Part shown: positions 1 to 9,190 of the stretch, in pieces
How the letters are laid out: each line of letters opens with the position of its first letter
Position numbering within the stretch: the first letter of the stretch is position 1
Assembly (NCBI RefSeq): GCF_900116255.1
Contig: NZ_FPAI01000001.1
Location: forward strand, 62,001-126,000
Length of the DNA stretch: 64,000 bases
From: Halolactibacillus miurensis
GTDB lineage: Bacteria; Bacillota; Bacilli; Bacillales; Amphibacillaceae
Direction: 5' to 3'
Notes under the pieces: generated by a model
Seen by the model: the letters and a program-made list of their open reading frames with translations, nothing else
What the model was told of the DNA's origin: nothing
Database searches by the model: none
Made by a program: the position numbers and the translations under genes

Positions 1-478
1 ATTTTTTTCTCACACCGTAAGCAGGATTCTTCAGGAATTTCGTGGTTTATAAAAAATGAAAAGACAAGAAATAGAAGCGGAAAAAGAATTATGAGGTGCT
101 ATAGCAAATTATTAATACACTCTACATTAAACAAACTATTACGATAATTATTTTAATGCGTTATTAAATGGCTTGAACAAGTTAGTGCTAAGCTATATGA
201 CTTCAAGCAAAGATAATGATGTTCGTTATATATCAAAACAGATGTTACAACGAAAGGAATAATCTGATTAACTAAATGGAGCTAACATGGCACAATCATT
301 AATTATATTATTAAGAGAACTTGAATTGAAGGATGTAGAATAGAAGTTGAAGTAGTTACTATCTCTAATGTTATTATAATAGTATAGAGGTTGCAGTTAT
401 ATAAAGGTGGTCAATCAACGCTTTGAGTCATGAGTTAATTCGGTGAGTTTTACATAGATACTTGTTAGGGGGAGCTCT
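1..478. other. Non-coding, degenerate stretch at window start
   Basis: No open gene is supported here. The only recognisable content is the broken GNAT start at 287-343, listed separately. The rest is AT-rich and full of stops in all frames, as expected of decayed accessory DNA. Confidence 0.5.
257..343 (+). pseudogene. Broken 5' duplicate of the GNAT gene at 952
   Basis: The block starting near 257 (leader, GGAGCTAAC ribosome binding site, ATG at 287) closely matches the leader and start of the acetyltransferase gene at 921-1008. Reading from 287 gives MAQSLIILLRELELKDVE and then TAG at 341-343; the intact gene begins MAESPNIILRELKLKDLE. The match stops there. This is a truncated, diverged duplicate of the first 18 codons plus leader. 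It is seen directly in the sequence; the age and mechanism of the duplication are unknown. Confidence 0.75.
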
Positions 479-910
479 ATGAAAAGATCTAAAATGATAA
501 TCATAGGTGTGTTAGTAGTTGGTGTAATAGCCGTAGGTGTATACTTTTCACTTTTCCACGTGAATCTTGATCAATATGATTTTCACCAAACACTCACCTT
601 TGAAGTATCCCCAGATGGTCAGTATCAAGTAGAGCTTATTTTGTTAGGAAAACAAGAAGAGCGTTATGATGAAGAAGGAAATGTAATTACTAACAAAAAT
701 GAGTCTTACGACCAATACGCAAGGCTTTGGTATGAACCAGAGACAACAGAAGATGGATCGACTATCTGGCATGATAAGCATACTAAAATAATATACTATG
801 AGAAAAATTGTACGGAGGATAATATTGAATGGCTTGATGACGATACAATTATCATTAATGATATGAGATTGAATATTCACAGGGATGTTTATGATTATAG
901 AAGAAAATAG
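479..910 (+). CDS. DUF5412-like membrane-anchored protein
   Basis: A 143-residue protein with one N-terminal membrane segment (about residues 6-26) and a polar extracytoplasmic domain. The pattern DQYDFHQTLTFEVSPDGQY early, EWLDDDTIIIND near the end and a final YDYRRK resembles the DUF5412 family, whose function is not known. The ribosome binding site GGGGGAG sits just before the ATG. It stands alone, between the broken GNAT duplicate and the intact GNAT gene. The family assignment is from memory of the motif, without a search. Confidence 0.6.
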   Translation: MKRSKMIIIGVLVVGVIAVGVYFSLFHVNLDQYDFHQTLTFEVSPDGQYQVELILLGKQEERYDEEGNVITNKNESYDQYARLWYEPETTEDGSTIWHDKHTKIIYYEKNCTEDNIEWLDDDTIIINDMRLNIHRDVYDYRRK

Positions 911-951
911 AGGCACTAAATGAATGATCTGACTAACCTAAAGGAGCTAAC

Positions 952-1524
952 ATGGCAGAATCACCAAATATAATATTAAGAGAATTAAAGTTGAAAGACT
1001 TAGAAGACTATTTGTATTGGAATCATCCATCTCGGGAATTCCATAAATATAATGGACCTTATTACAAGAAGCTAAGTGAATCTGACTTACAGGAATATAT
1101 TGAGGATATAAAAGAGCGGTTGTTGCAGGGTGAAAAGAATGTACTCAAAAATAAAAAGGTCATAGTCAATAAAGAGATAGATGAGATCATCGGTCAAGTG
1201 AACTGGTACTGGAAGTCAGTAGAAACACTTTGGATGGAAATCGGTATCGTTATCTTTAATGAAAACTATTGGGGAAATAACATAGGTTCAAAAGCGTTAA
1301 GCATGTGGAATGATGAGATCTTTTCTGTTAATCCAAAACTTGTGAGACTTGGATTATCTACTTGGTCTGGAAATAAACGAATGATGAAACTGGCTGAAAA
1401 ACTGGGGTTTAAGAAAGAAGCGGTATATAGAAAGGCGCGAATCGTAAATGAACAATACTATGATTCGATAAGTTATGGGATATTAAAAGAGGAATGGATC
1501 ACGCAAAAGACAAACCGAGAATAA
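952..1524 (+). CDS. GNAT family N-acetyltransferase
   Basis: A 190-residue protein with the layout of the RimJ/RimL-like GNAT group. IILRELKLKDLEDYL at the start is the usual first strand and helix. The acetyl-CoA-binding region is WMEIGIVIFNENYWGNNIGSKAL at about residues 93-115 (shown in two parts: the strand WMEIGIVI, then the pyrophosphate loop region GNNIGSKAL). MKLAEKLGFKKEAVYRKA near residue 145 is the typical C-terminal motif. It would transfer an acetyl group from acetyl-CoA to an amine; the acceptor cannot be told. An AAGGAG site precedes the ATG. Confidence 0.85.
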   Translation: MAESPNIILRELKLKDLEDYLYWNHPSREFHKYNGPYYKKLSESDLQEYIEDIKERLLQGEKNVLKNKKVIVNKEIDEIIGQVNWYWKSVETLWMEIGIVIFNENYWGNNIGSKALSMWNDEIFSVNPKLVRLGLSTWSGNKRMMKLAEKLGFKKEAVYRKARIVNEQYYDSISYGILKEEWITQKTNRE

Positions 1525-1598
1525 AAAACTTAAAGGTCTAGATGTTCTCGCAAGGTTTTGTTTTCAAGAAAACGAATCAAAAACAGGAGGTGAATGAA

Positions 1599-2594
1599 TT
1601 GGAGAATGAAAGCAATTTACTTATTTATCAAACAGAAGACGGACACACCAAAATTGATGTAAGGTTAGAAAATGAAACAGTTTGGATGACACAGAAGGCA
1701 ATCGCAGAATTATTTCAAACATCACCTCAAAATATTACGCTTCATGTGAAAAACATCTATGAAGAACGGGAATTAGACGCAGAAGCAACTTGTAAGTTTT
1801 ACTTACAAGTTCAAAATGAGGGAACAAGAGAAGTAAAAAGAAAAGCCAAGCATTACAATCTTGAAATGATTCTAGCCATTGGTTACCGCGTTCGCTCCCA
1901 TAGAGGGACACAGTTTCGTAAGTGGGCGACAGAACGTTTGAATGAATATCTCGTTAAAGGATTTACGATGGATGATGAACGTCTAAAAGACATGCGTAAC
2001 TTCGGAGAAGATTATTTTGATGAATTACTTGAACGTATTAGAGATATTCGTTCATCAGAGAAGCGGTTCTATCACAAGATTACGGATATTTATGCGACTT
2101 CAGTAGACTATGATCCTAATGCAGAGGTCACACAACAATTCTTTGCGACCGTTCAAAATAAATTACACTTTGCTATTCATGGTAAAACAGCAGCTGAACT
2201 TATCTCAGATCGAGCGGATGCAGAGAAAGCCAATATGGGGTTAACCAATTGGGACGGTGATAAAGTACGGAAGAAAGATGTGAAAGTGGCTAAGAATTAC
2301 TTATCTGAAAAGGAATTAAAGTCACTCAATCGCATTGTTACAATGTATTTAGACTATGCTGAAGACCAAGCAGAGCGGCAACGCCCATTGCACATGAAAG
2401 ATTGGACTGACAAATTAAATGCCTTTCTACAATTTAATGATCGTGACATACTCGAGAACGCTGGTAAGGTGTCAAGAGCAGTTGCTGAAAAAATTGCTGT
2501 TGATGCATACGATAAATTTAATCAGTATCGAATTAATCAGGTTAAAGATGATGACTTTGATCAATTTATTGAAAATAATCATTTGAATAAGTAA
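1599..2594 (+). CDS. rhuM: RhuM-family (virulence RhuM-like) protein
   Basis: A 331-residue protein of the RhuM family, first named from a Salmonella pathogenicity island. The function is unproven, and members are often found inside type I restriction loci. The N-terminal part carries VWMTQKAIAELFQTSPQNI (about residues 30-48), a helix-turn-helix-like segment as in Bro-N/KilA-type proteins, and RKWATERLNEYLVKGF, a family hallmark. The chosen start is TTG at 1599, because AGGAGG at 1585-1590 lies 8 bases before it and homologues begin at this point. An upstream ATG at 1542 in the same frame has no good site. It precedes the IetAS-like pair and hsd genes, so a role in phage defence or DNA metabolism is inferred. 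Confidence 0.8.
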   Translation: MENESNLLIYQTEDGHTKIDVRLENETVWMTQKAIAELFQTSPQNITLHVKNIYEERELDAEATCKFYLQVQNEGTREVKRKAKHYNLEMILAIGYRVRSHRGTQFRKWATERLNEYLVKGFTMDDERLKDMRNFGEDYFDELLERIRDIRSSEKRFYHKITDIYATSVDYDPNAEVTQQFFATVQNKLHFAIHGKTAAELISDRADAEKANMGLTNWDGDKVRKKDVKVAKNYLSEKELKSLNRIVTMYLDYAEDQAERQRPLHMKDWTDKLNAFLQFNDRDILENAGKVSRAVAEKIAVDAYDKFNQYRINQVKDDDFDQFIENNHLNK

Positions 2595-2749
2595 GAGATA
2601 TTGAGTATATACATCAGGAAGGAGTTTTAGACACTTCACCTGTAGATATTTGGTGTATTAATAATACGGAAATAATCTCAATAGATATCATATTAATAAT
2701 AAAATTGGTATACTAAAGAAGAGCGCAAATTAGAAAAGGGGTGTCATAA

Positions 2750-3709
2750 ATGGCAAATGCAGATCAAATAAAAAGTTTAATTAAATCACATTACAGCCAT
2801 GATGAAAATAGGTTTGATACCCTCGTGAAACAACTTGCTGCGTATGAAGCGCGGAAAGGGAACACCAATTTAGCCAAAGATTTAAAAAACATTGCTGATG
2901 AATCGAGAAAAACAGAAAATAACATCATTCAATTTTCTAAAAGTAATGATTTAATCGAATTCAAAGAGCCAAAAATTAATTTAAGTGATATGGTATTAAA
3001 TGAAAAATTATCAAGTAAGTTAACTAAAATTATTAATGAAAACAAGAATAGCGGTAAACTCAGAAAGCATGGATTAAAACCAAACCAAACAATACTGCTA
3101 GCGGGAGATCCGGGAACAGGAAAAACAATGACGGCGTCTGTCCTAGCAAAAGCTTTAAATATGCCATTAGGTATCATATATACCGATAAACTAACAACAA
3201 AATATATGGGAGAGACAACAGCGAAATTACGTAAAGTATTTGATACGATTGAACATATGAACGCGGTCTATCTCTTTGATGAATTTGATGCGATCGGTGG
3301 CGAAAGATATAGAGATAGTGATGTAGGCGAAATTCGACGCGTGTTAAATACGTTCCTACAATTAGTCGAGAATGTTCATTCGCGCAGTTTGATATTAGCC
3401 GCAACCAACTCTGTAACAAGTCTAGATAAAGCGTTATATAGAAGGTTCGATGACATATTATTCTATGACAAACCTTCTCACGATGAGATCAAACAACTTA
3501 TGTCTAAACGACTGAATAACTATTATCCAGAAAAAAATTATGATGATTTTGTAGAGATGGCTCAAGGTTTAAGTCATTCAGAAATAGTCACAGCATGCGA
3601 TAACCTAATCAAAGACTGTATTATCAATGATCTTGAAAACATTTCGAAAGAAATGGTTATACAATCTTTAGCTGATAGACAATCTGTGTATCATGAGGTG
3701 AATAGCTAA
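2750..3709 (+). CDS. ietA: AAA+ ATPase of an IetAS-type defence pair
   Basis: A 319-residue single-domain AAA+ ATPase. Walker A is GDPGTGKT (about residues 119-126), Walker B is AVYLFDEFDA (about 172-181), sensor 1 is LILAATNS, and the arginine-finger region is DKALYRRFD. The N-terminal 80 residues are helical and could recognise a partner or substrate. Its TAA overlaps the ATG of the subtilisin-like gene by one base, so the two are translationally coupled. This gene pair matches IetA/IetS, first described as an incompatibility toxin-antitoxin on Agrobacterium Ti plasmids and later listed as an anti-phage system. ATP-driven control of the protease is inferred. The start has a GGGGTG site. Confidence 0.85.
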   Translation: MANADQIKSLIKSHYSHDENRFDTLVKQLAAYEARKGNTNLAKDLKNIADESRKTENNIIQFSKSNDLIEFKEPKINLSDMVLNEKLSSKLTKIINENKNSGKLRKHGLKPNQTILLAGDPGTGKTMTASVLAKALNMPLGIIYTDKLTTKYMGETTAKLRKVFDTIEHMNAVYLFDEFDAIGGERYRDSDVGEIRRVLNTFLQLVENVHSRSLILAATNSVTSLDKALYRRFDDILFYDKPSHDEIKQLMSKRLNNYYPEKNYDDFVEMAQGLSHSEIVTACDNLIKDCIINDLENISKEMVIQSLADRQSVYHEVNS

Positions 3710-6141
3710 TGAAGCATCTAAACCTAAAAAACACAAAGGAAAGTATGGCGTTTACCACTGTGAGTAAAAACGGTGGGGGGAAAGATCCTTATCCGAATAG
3801 GCAAGACGAACTCAGTCATATAAAAATACTACAAAATAAATTTAATCAAGTAGTCACTGATTCTAAAGTTAAAAGCTTTGAGGAAAGAGAAAAGTTATAC
3901 CTCCAGATTACGGGTGAACCCGGGTTGCGTCTTAAATTTGATAGTTTAGAAAATAGAAAAATCGAGTCAAAAGTTATGAACATCCGTGAAATACCTGTAC
4001 AAAATAGTACAGGAGACGTTGAAAACGTAGAACAAGTTGTAATGTCATTACCTAAAAAGAATGCAAATAAGTTTTTGAAAAAGCTAGAAGAGTATGAAGC
4101 GACTTTAGGCTTACCTAATAAAAACCCTACAAATAATGATTTAGTACGCTCAATAAGTAACATAGAGGCGGTTATTCTAGAATCTTTTTGGACAGGTAAT
4201 ACAGAATGGATCCCCACAGATGCTGAAAAGGTATGGTGTGAAATTTGGGTTGATTCAGTAGATGAAACGGTTATTGCAGATTTTAAACGTTTAGTGGCAT
4301 CATTAAACATACAGATAAAAAATGAACAGATTCTTTTTGAGGAAAGAACTGTATTTATACTAAAAGTATCAAAAACAGACTTATCAGTATTAGTTAAAAG
4401 GTCAGACCACATTGCAGAATTTCGTAAGTCAGTAGAAGTGACCCCTTTTTTCATTGAGCTAGACGTGGAAGATCAACACAAATTTGTTGATGAACTACTC
4501 AGTATGGTTGAGGTAGAGGCCAATGGTATTTATGTCAGCTTGTTTGATACAGGTATTAATACGGGCCACCCTTTATTAGAAAGAATCTGTAGTGATGAAG
4601 ATGTCCATAGTTATTTTGAAAATTATGATGGTTTCGATGTAAAAGGCCATGGAACAAACATGTCAGGGGTTATTGCTTATGGTTATTTAGAAAAACTCCT
4701 TGAAGGTATTGAGAGTATAAAGATTCCACATCAAATTGAATCTGTTAAAGTACTACCTGATCGTGGCGCGAATGATGAACATCTTTATGGCGCCATCATC
4801 CAAGAATCCGTCAGTGATTTGACGATAGATAATCCAGATAGAATAAGGGTCTATTGTATGGCTATTACGGCAAATGATTATGCATTGACTGATGGTAGAC
4901 CAAGTTCTTGGTCAGGTGCGTTGGATGAACTAATTGCAGGTAGATTTGATGAAGATAGAAAAGTCTTTGTTGTTGCTGGTGGTAATATTGCTCCTCCATT
5001 TGAGAAAGGTAACTATCCAGACTTGAACATCCAAACAGGTATTTCTGATCCTGCACAATCTTGGAATGCCATAACTGTTGGAGCGTATGTTAACACAGAA
5101 GATAAAAATCAAGAGAATATAGCCTCTTTTGGTCAACTATCACCTTACTCAAGAACATCTCGGGAATGGGATAATAGTAGATGGCCGGTTAAACCTGAGA
5201 TTGTCTTAGATGGGGGAACTGCTGTGTTATCGGATGAGCAAGCTTATCAGGATGATACGACATCAATTTTAACAACCGGTCATGATGTGACTAAGAACTT
5301 GTTCGATATCATTTGGGCAACAAGTGCTGCGACGGCTTTTGCCGCCAATATGGCTGCTAAAATAAGGAGTATCTATCCTGAATATTGGTCAGAAACTATT
5401 AGAGGATTAATGATCCATTCCGCAGATTGGACACCAGAGATGAAACAACAATTTCTACAGACGGATAAAAAATCTGATTACACAAAATTGCTGAGAACGT
5501 GTGGCTATGGTGTACCTGATTACGACAGAGCAATCAATACAAGTAACAATAGAGTAGCGATGATCATTGAAGATGAACTACAGCCCTTTGAGGGTGACAG
5601 TATGAATGAAATGCACTTACACAAAATCCCTTGGCCTACAGATTTACTTCTTTCTGATAAATTTGAAGATGTAAAATTAAAAATGAAAGTAACCCTATCT
5701 TACTTTATAGAACCAAGCCCTGGGGAGATTGGTTGGAGAGACAAATTTTTATATCAATCACACGGACTAAGATTTGCATTAAATGGCCATTCCGACAAGG
5801 ATGAATTTACTAAAAAAATAAATAAGAAGGTTAGAAATAGTAAAGAAGATAAAGGAGAAGATCCAGGAATAAACTGGACGCTTGGTAAAAACAATCAGAG
5901 TATGGGATCGATACATTCCGATATCTGGGAAGATTATGCTAGTGAAATGGCGGCTCAACGCTACATAGCGGTTTATCCAGTGAATGGATGGTGGAGGAAA
6001 AGAAAACATTTAGGCGCCAGCCATAAAAAAGCAAGATATTCACTAATACTCACTGTAGAATCTGAAAAAGTAGATATTGACCTTCTGACACCGATATTGA
6101 ATGAGATTAAACAAACGGTGAACATTGAGACGGAAATTTAG
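3709..6141 (+). CDS. ietS: Subtilisin-like (S8) protease of an IetAS-type defence pair
   Basis: An 810-residue protein with an S8 peptidase domain at about residues 270-600. The catalytic triad can be read: Asp280 in SLFDTG, His314 in KGHGTNMSGV, Ser539 in ATSAATAFAANMAA (equivalent to the usual GTSxAxP). The first 270 residues and the last 200 are not recognisable domains and are much longer than in a secreted subtilisin. There is no signal peptide, so it acts in the cytoplasm. The usual Gly before Thr-Ser is Ala here. Together with the AAA+ protein it would form an ATPase-gated intracellular protease; target and trigger are unknown. Confidence 0.85.
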   Translation: MKHLNLKNTKESMAFTTVSKNGGGKDPYPNRQDELSHIKILQNKFNQVVTDSKVKSFEEREKLYLQITGEPGLRLKFDSLENRKIESKVMNIREIPVQNSTGDVENVEQVVMSLPKKNANKFLKKLEEYEATLGLPNKNPTNNDLVRSISNIEAVILESFWTGNTEWIPTDAEKVWCEIWVDSVDETVIADFKRLVASLNIQIKNEQILFEERTVFILKVSKTDLSVLVKRSDHIAEFRKSVEVTPFFIELDVEDQHKFVDELLSMVEVEANGIYVSLFDTGINTGHPLLERICSDEDVHSYFENYDGFDVKGHGTNMSGVIAYGYLEKLLEGIESIKIPHQIESVKVLPDRGANDEHLYGAIIQESVSDLTIDNPDRIRVYCMAITANDYALTDGRPSSWSGALDELIAGRFDEDRKVFVVAGGNIAPPFEKGNYPDLNIQTGISDPAQSWNAITVGAYVNTEDKNQENIASFGQLSPYSRTSREWDNSRWPVKPEIVLDGGTAVLSDEQAYQDDTTSILTTGHDVTKNLFDIIWATSAATAFAANMAAKIRSIYPEYWSETIRGLMIHSADWTPEMKQQFLQTDKKSDYTKLLRTCGYGVPDYDRAINTSNNRVAMIIEDELQPFEGDSMNEMHLHKIPWPTDLLLSDKFEDVKLKMKVTLSYFIEPSPGEIGWRDKFLYQSHGLRFALNGHSDKDEFTKKINKKVRNSKEDKGEDPGINWTLGKNNQSMGSIHSDIWEDYASEMAAQRYIAVYPVNGWWRKRKHLGASHKKARYSLILTVESEKVDIDLLTPILNEIKQTVNIETEI

Positions 6142-6176
6142 AATGAATCTGTATATGGTCGAGGTGAAAATAGGAT

Positions 6177-6235
6177 AAAAGCACGGTCTCAAGAGAGTGG
6201 ATGATGGATCTACGATAAAAGAGATGGTGCTTTTT
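6177..6235 (+). terminator. Probable terminator after the IetAS-like pair
   Basis: The arms AAAAGCACGGTCTC (6177-6190) and GAGATGGTGCTTTT (6221-6234) pair with two mismatches, and a T run follows. It lies just after the protease gene and before the hsdM promoter region. Confidence 0.6.
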
Positions 6236-6348
6236 CAACAGTAGCTTAGTATTGAACATATTATAAACTCAAAACTAAACACGTAAAAAGCATACAATGT
6301 TAAAAAGTATGATATGTATGTATTTAAACAAAGAGGAGCGTTATAACT

Positions 6349-7941
6349 ATGGGAGCAGAATTAAATCAACGATTATTTAGTGCCGCAGATAACCTGCGCA
6401 GCAAGATGGATGCATCAGAATACAAGAATTACTTATTGGGGTTAATCTTCTATAAGTATCTATCAGATAAATTACTTGTTCAAGTCGTAGAACTTGCTGA
6501 TGAATCACTAGATACATATTCAACACAAGAAAAGCAGAAAGAACTTTATCAAGAATTACTCAGCGATGAAGATACAAAGGAAGACTTGTTGGCGACTTTA
6601 ATTGATACACTTGGTTATGATATTGAACCAGCGTATTTATTTAATGTACTCGCAGACCAAGCGAAACAGAATGTTTTTCAGTTAAACGATTTAAATAAAG
6701 CCTTTATTCAACTATCAACCAAATATGATACCTTTAATGGCTTGTTTGACGATGTTGATTTAACATCTAAAAAATTAGGTTCTGATGACCAACAACGTAA
6801 TGTGACGATCACAGAAGTATTAAAGAAATTAAATGATGTCGATGTTGTGGGTTATGAAGGGGACGTGATCGGGGATGCGTATGAATTCCTTATCAGTCAA
6901 TTCGCTTCAGAAGCTGGTAAAAAAGCGGGTGAATTCTATACCCCGCATATGGTCTCTGATATGATGGCACGTATCGTCGCCATTGGTCAAGAAGATAAAA
7001 AACTCTTTAGTGTGTTTGATCCAACGATGGGGTCAGGTTCACTGATGTTAAATGTTCGTCATTATTTAAACCATCCAGATAAAGTGAAATATCATGGTCA
7101 AGAGCTCAATACAACAACGTTTAATCTGGCAAAAATGAACCTCATTCTTCACGGTGTCGATGCAGAAGATATGAATGTGCGTAACGGTGATACGTTAAAT
7201 AAAGACTGGCCAACTGATGAACCGTATACGTTCGATTCAGTTGTCATGAATCCACCGTATTCAGCGAAGTGGTCGGCAGACGCAACGTTTTTAGATGATT
7301 CACGTTTTAACCGTTATGGTAAACTTGCGCCAAAATCAAAAGCAGACTTTGCGTTTGTTTTACACGGTTACTATCATTTAAAAGAAACAGGTACGATGGC
7401 GATTGTCTTACCACACGGTGTGTTATTCCGAGGGGCAGCAGAAGGAACGATTCGTAAGAAGCTCTTAGAAGACGGAAGTATTTATGCGGTCATTGGAATG
7501 CCGGCCAATCTTTTCTTTGGTACATCCATTCCGACAACGGTCATTATCTTAAAGAAAAACAGAACCAATCGTGATGTCTTATTCATTGATGCAAGCAATG
7601 ACTTTATTAAAGGCAAGAATCAAAACAAACTATCAAAAGAGAATATTGAGAAAATCATCGAAACATATAAAAACAGAGCAGAGGTTGAGAAATACGCTTA
7701 TTTGGCAAACTTTGATGAAATCAAAGAAAACGATTATAACCTAAATATACCGCGTTATGTTGATACGTTTGAAGAAGAAGAGCCAGTCGATATGGAATCC
7801 GTTGGAAAAGAGATAAAAGAAGTGCGTGAAAGCAAGAAAGAGCTAGAAAAAAGTCTTTTTGAAGCCATTTCATCATTACAGTACAGTGATGAAGATGAAG
7901 AGTGGATTAAGGGTGCTTTAGAGGTGTTTAAGAATGATTAA
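6349..7941 (+). CDS. hsdM: Type I restriction-modification, DNA methyltransferase subunit M
   Basis: A 530-residue N6-adenine methyltransferase. The N-terminal helical HsdM domain covers about residues 1-140. The catalytic domain has GEFYTPHMVSDMM near residue 196, AdoMet motif I DPTMGSGSLML near 224, and catalytic motif IV NPPY near 300. The acidic C-terminal helix fits contact with HsdS. In the complex M2S methylates adenine in the bipartite target and M2R2S restricts. The site AGAGGAG precedes the ATG. The last 8 bases overlap the hsdS start, giving an operon hsdM-hsdS-hsdR. Confidence 0.95.
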   Translation: MGAELNQRLFSAADNLRSKMDASEYKNYLLGLIFYKYLSDKLLVQVVELADESLDTYSTQEKQKELYQELLSDEDTKEDLLATLIDTLGYDIEPAYLFNVLADQAKQNVFQLNDLNKAFIQLSTKYDTFNGLFDDVDLTSKKLGSDDQQRNVTITEVLKKLNDVDVVGYEGDVIGDAYEFLISQFASEAGKKAGEFYTPHMVSDMMARIVAIGQEDKKLFSVFDPTMGSGSLMLNVRHYLNHPDKVKYHGQELNTTTFNLAKMNLILHGVDAEDMNVRNGDTLNKDWPTDEPYTFDSVVMNPPYSAKWSADATFLDDSRFNRYGKLAPKSKADFAFVLHGYYHLKETGTMAIVLPHGVLFRGAAEGTIRKKLLEDGSIYAVIGMPANLFFGTSIPTTVIILKKNRTNRDVLFIDASNDFIKGKNQNKLSKENIEKIIETYKNRAEVEKYAYLANFDEIKENDYNLNIPRYVDTFEEEEPVDMESVGKEIKEVRESKKELEKSLFEAISSLQYSDEDEEWIKGALEVFKND

Positions 7942-9178
7942 TAAAAAGACGCCAAACATAGGTTTTAGTCCTCTTGAAAGTGAACTAAAGAAATTAAGTT
8001 TCGAAAAAATTTTTGTCAGGGTAAAATCTTATTCTTTATCTAGAAGTGTGGAATCTAATTCTGAAACTGGAACTAAATATATACATTATGGAGATATTCA
8101 TACAAAGGTAGCTGATAAGGTAGATAGAGCATCTAATATTCCATATATCGTTCCAGGAGATTATGAAACTTTACAAAAAGGCGATTTGATATTAGCAGAT
8201 GCATCCGAAGATTATCAGGGAATTGCAACACCTGCAGTAATAATTGATGAGATTCCATTTAATATTGTAGCGGGTCTTCATACAATCGCATTAAGACCGA
8301 AAAAAGCTGATTCACTATATCTATACTATTTATTAAAATCTTCATCATTCAGAAAATATGGTTATAGAACAGGAACAGGGATGAAGGTATTCGGAATAAG
8401 TGTGACAAATGTCTTAAAATTTGATTATTTATATCCTGATATTCAAGAACAACAAAAAATCGGTGAATTCTTCAAACAACTCGATGACCGTATTGCCCTT
8501 CAGCAACATCAAATCAAAAAATTAAAACAGAGCAAGCAAGGTTTCTTGCAAAAGATGTTTCCGAAGGATGGAGAGTCTGTCCCGGGGGTTCGGTTTGATG
8601 GGTTTAGTGAGGAATGGGAAATTAAGAAGGTTGATGATATAGCTAATGAAACATATGGTGGAGGAACACCTAAAACGTCAGTTGAAAGTTATTGGAAAGG
8701 TACAATTCCTTGGCTTCAAAGTAGTGACTTAAGGCTAGATAATTTTAATGTTGATATCCCTACTAAGTATATTAATGAAGATTCTATCAATAATTCTGCA
8801 GCCAAAATTATACCCGCTAATTCAATTGCGGTTGTTACTAGAGTTGGTGTTGGGAAAATTGCATTAATTCCTTATATTTATGCTACAAGTCAAGATTTCT
8901 TATCACTGTCTAAGTTAAATGTTGATATAAATTTTGCTCTTTACTCGCTATATTTAAACATTATTAAGGTGGTAAACAAACTACAAGGCACTTCAATCAA
9001 GGGAATAACTAAGTCGGAATTATTAAAGAGAAAAATATTACTCCCAAGAGAAATAAAAGAACAACAACAAATCGGAGAATTCTTCAAACAACTTGATGAC
9101 TTAATCGCTAAAAACGAACGTGAACTTGAGTTACTACAAGAAACGAAAAAAGGTTTTCTACAAAAAATGTTTGTCTAG
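7934..9178 (+). CDS. hsdS: Type I restriction-modification, specificity subunit S
   Basis: A 414-residue subunit with the standard two target-recognition domains (about residues 15-165 and 215-370). Each is followed by a near-identical coiled-coil spacer: EQQKIGEFFKQLDD with GFLQKMFP, and EQQQIGEFFKQLDD with GFLQKMFV. The two spacers are about 612 bp apart as direct repeats (from 8447 and 9059), so recombination between them or with another hsdS could swap the second recognition domain. The DNA sequence recognised cannot be predicted by eye. It overlaps hsdM by 8 bases and ends 12 bases before the hsdR start. Confidence 0.93.
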   Translation: MINKKTPNIGFSPLESELKKLSFEKIFVRVKSYSLSRSVESNSETGTKYIHYGDIHTKVADKVDRASNIPYIVPGDYETLQKGDLILADASEDYQGIATPAVIIDEIPFNIVAGLHTIALRPKKADSLYLYYLLKSSSFRKYGYRTGTGMKVFGISVTNVLKFDYLYPDIQEQQKIGEFFKQLDDRIALQQHQIKKLKQSKQGFLQKMFPKDGESVPGVRFDGFSEEWEIKKVDDIANETYGGGTPKTSVESYWKGTIPWLQSSDLRLDNFNVDIPTKYINEDSINNSAAKIIPANSIAVVTRVGVGKIALIPYIYATSQDFLSLSKLNVDINFALYSLYLNIIKVVNKLQGTSIKGITKSELLKRKILLPREIKEQQQIGEFFKQLDDLIAKNERELELLQETKKGFLQKMFV

Positions 9179-9190
9179 GAGGTGAGCTTG

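Noticed and set aside
3846-4454. 202-codon open frame on the minus strand inside the subtilisin-like gene
   Set aside because: The plus strand here is plainly coding and continuous with the protease. The minus frame has no ribosome binding site and an unlikely, Ser/Phe-rich composition.
8447-9176. Inverting hsdS phase-variation switch
   Set aside because: The repeats are direct, not inverted. There is no recombinase gene or silent hsdS cassette nearby, so only slow recombination is plausible.
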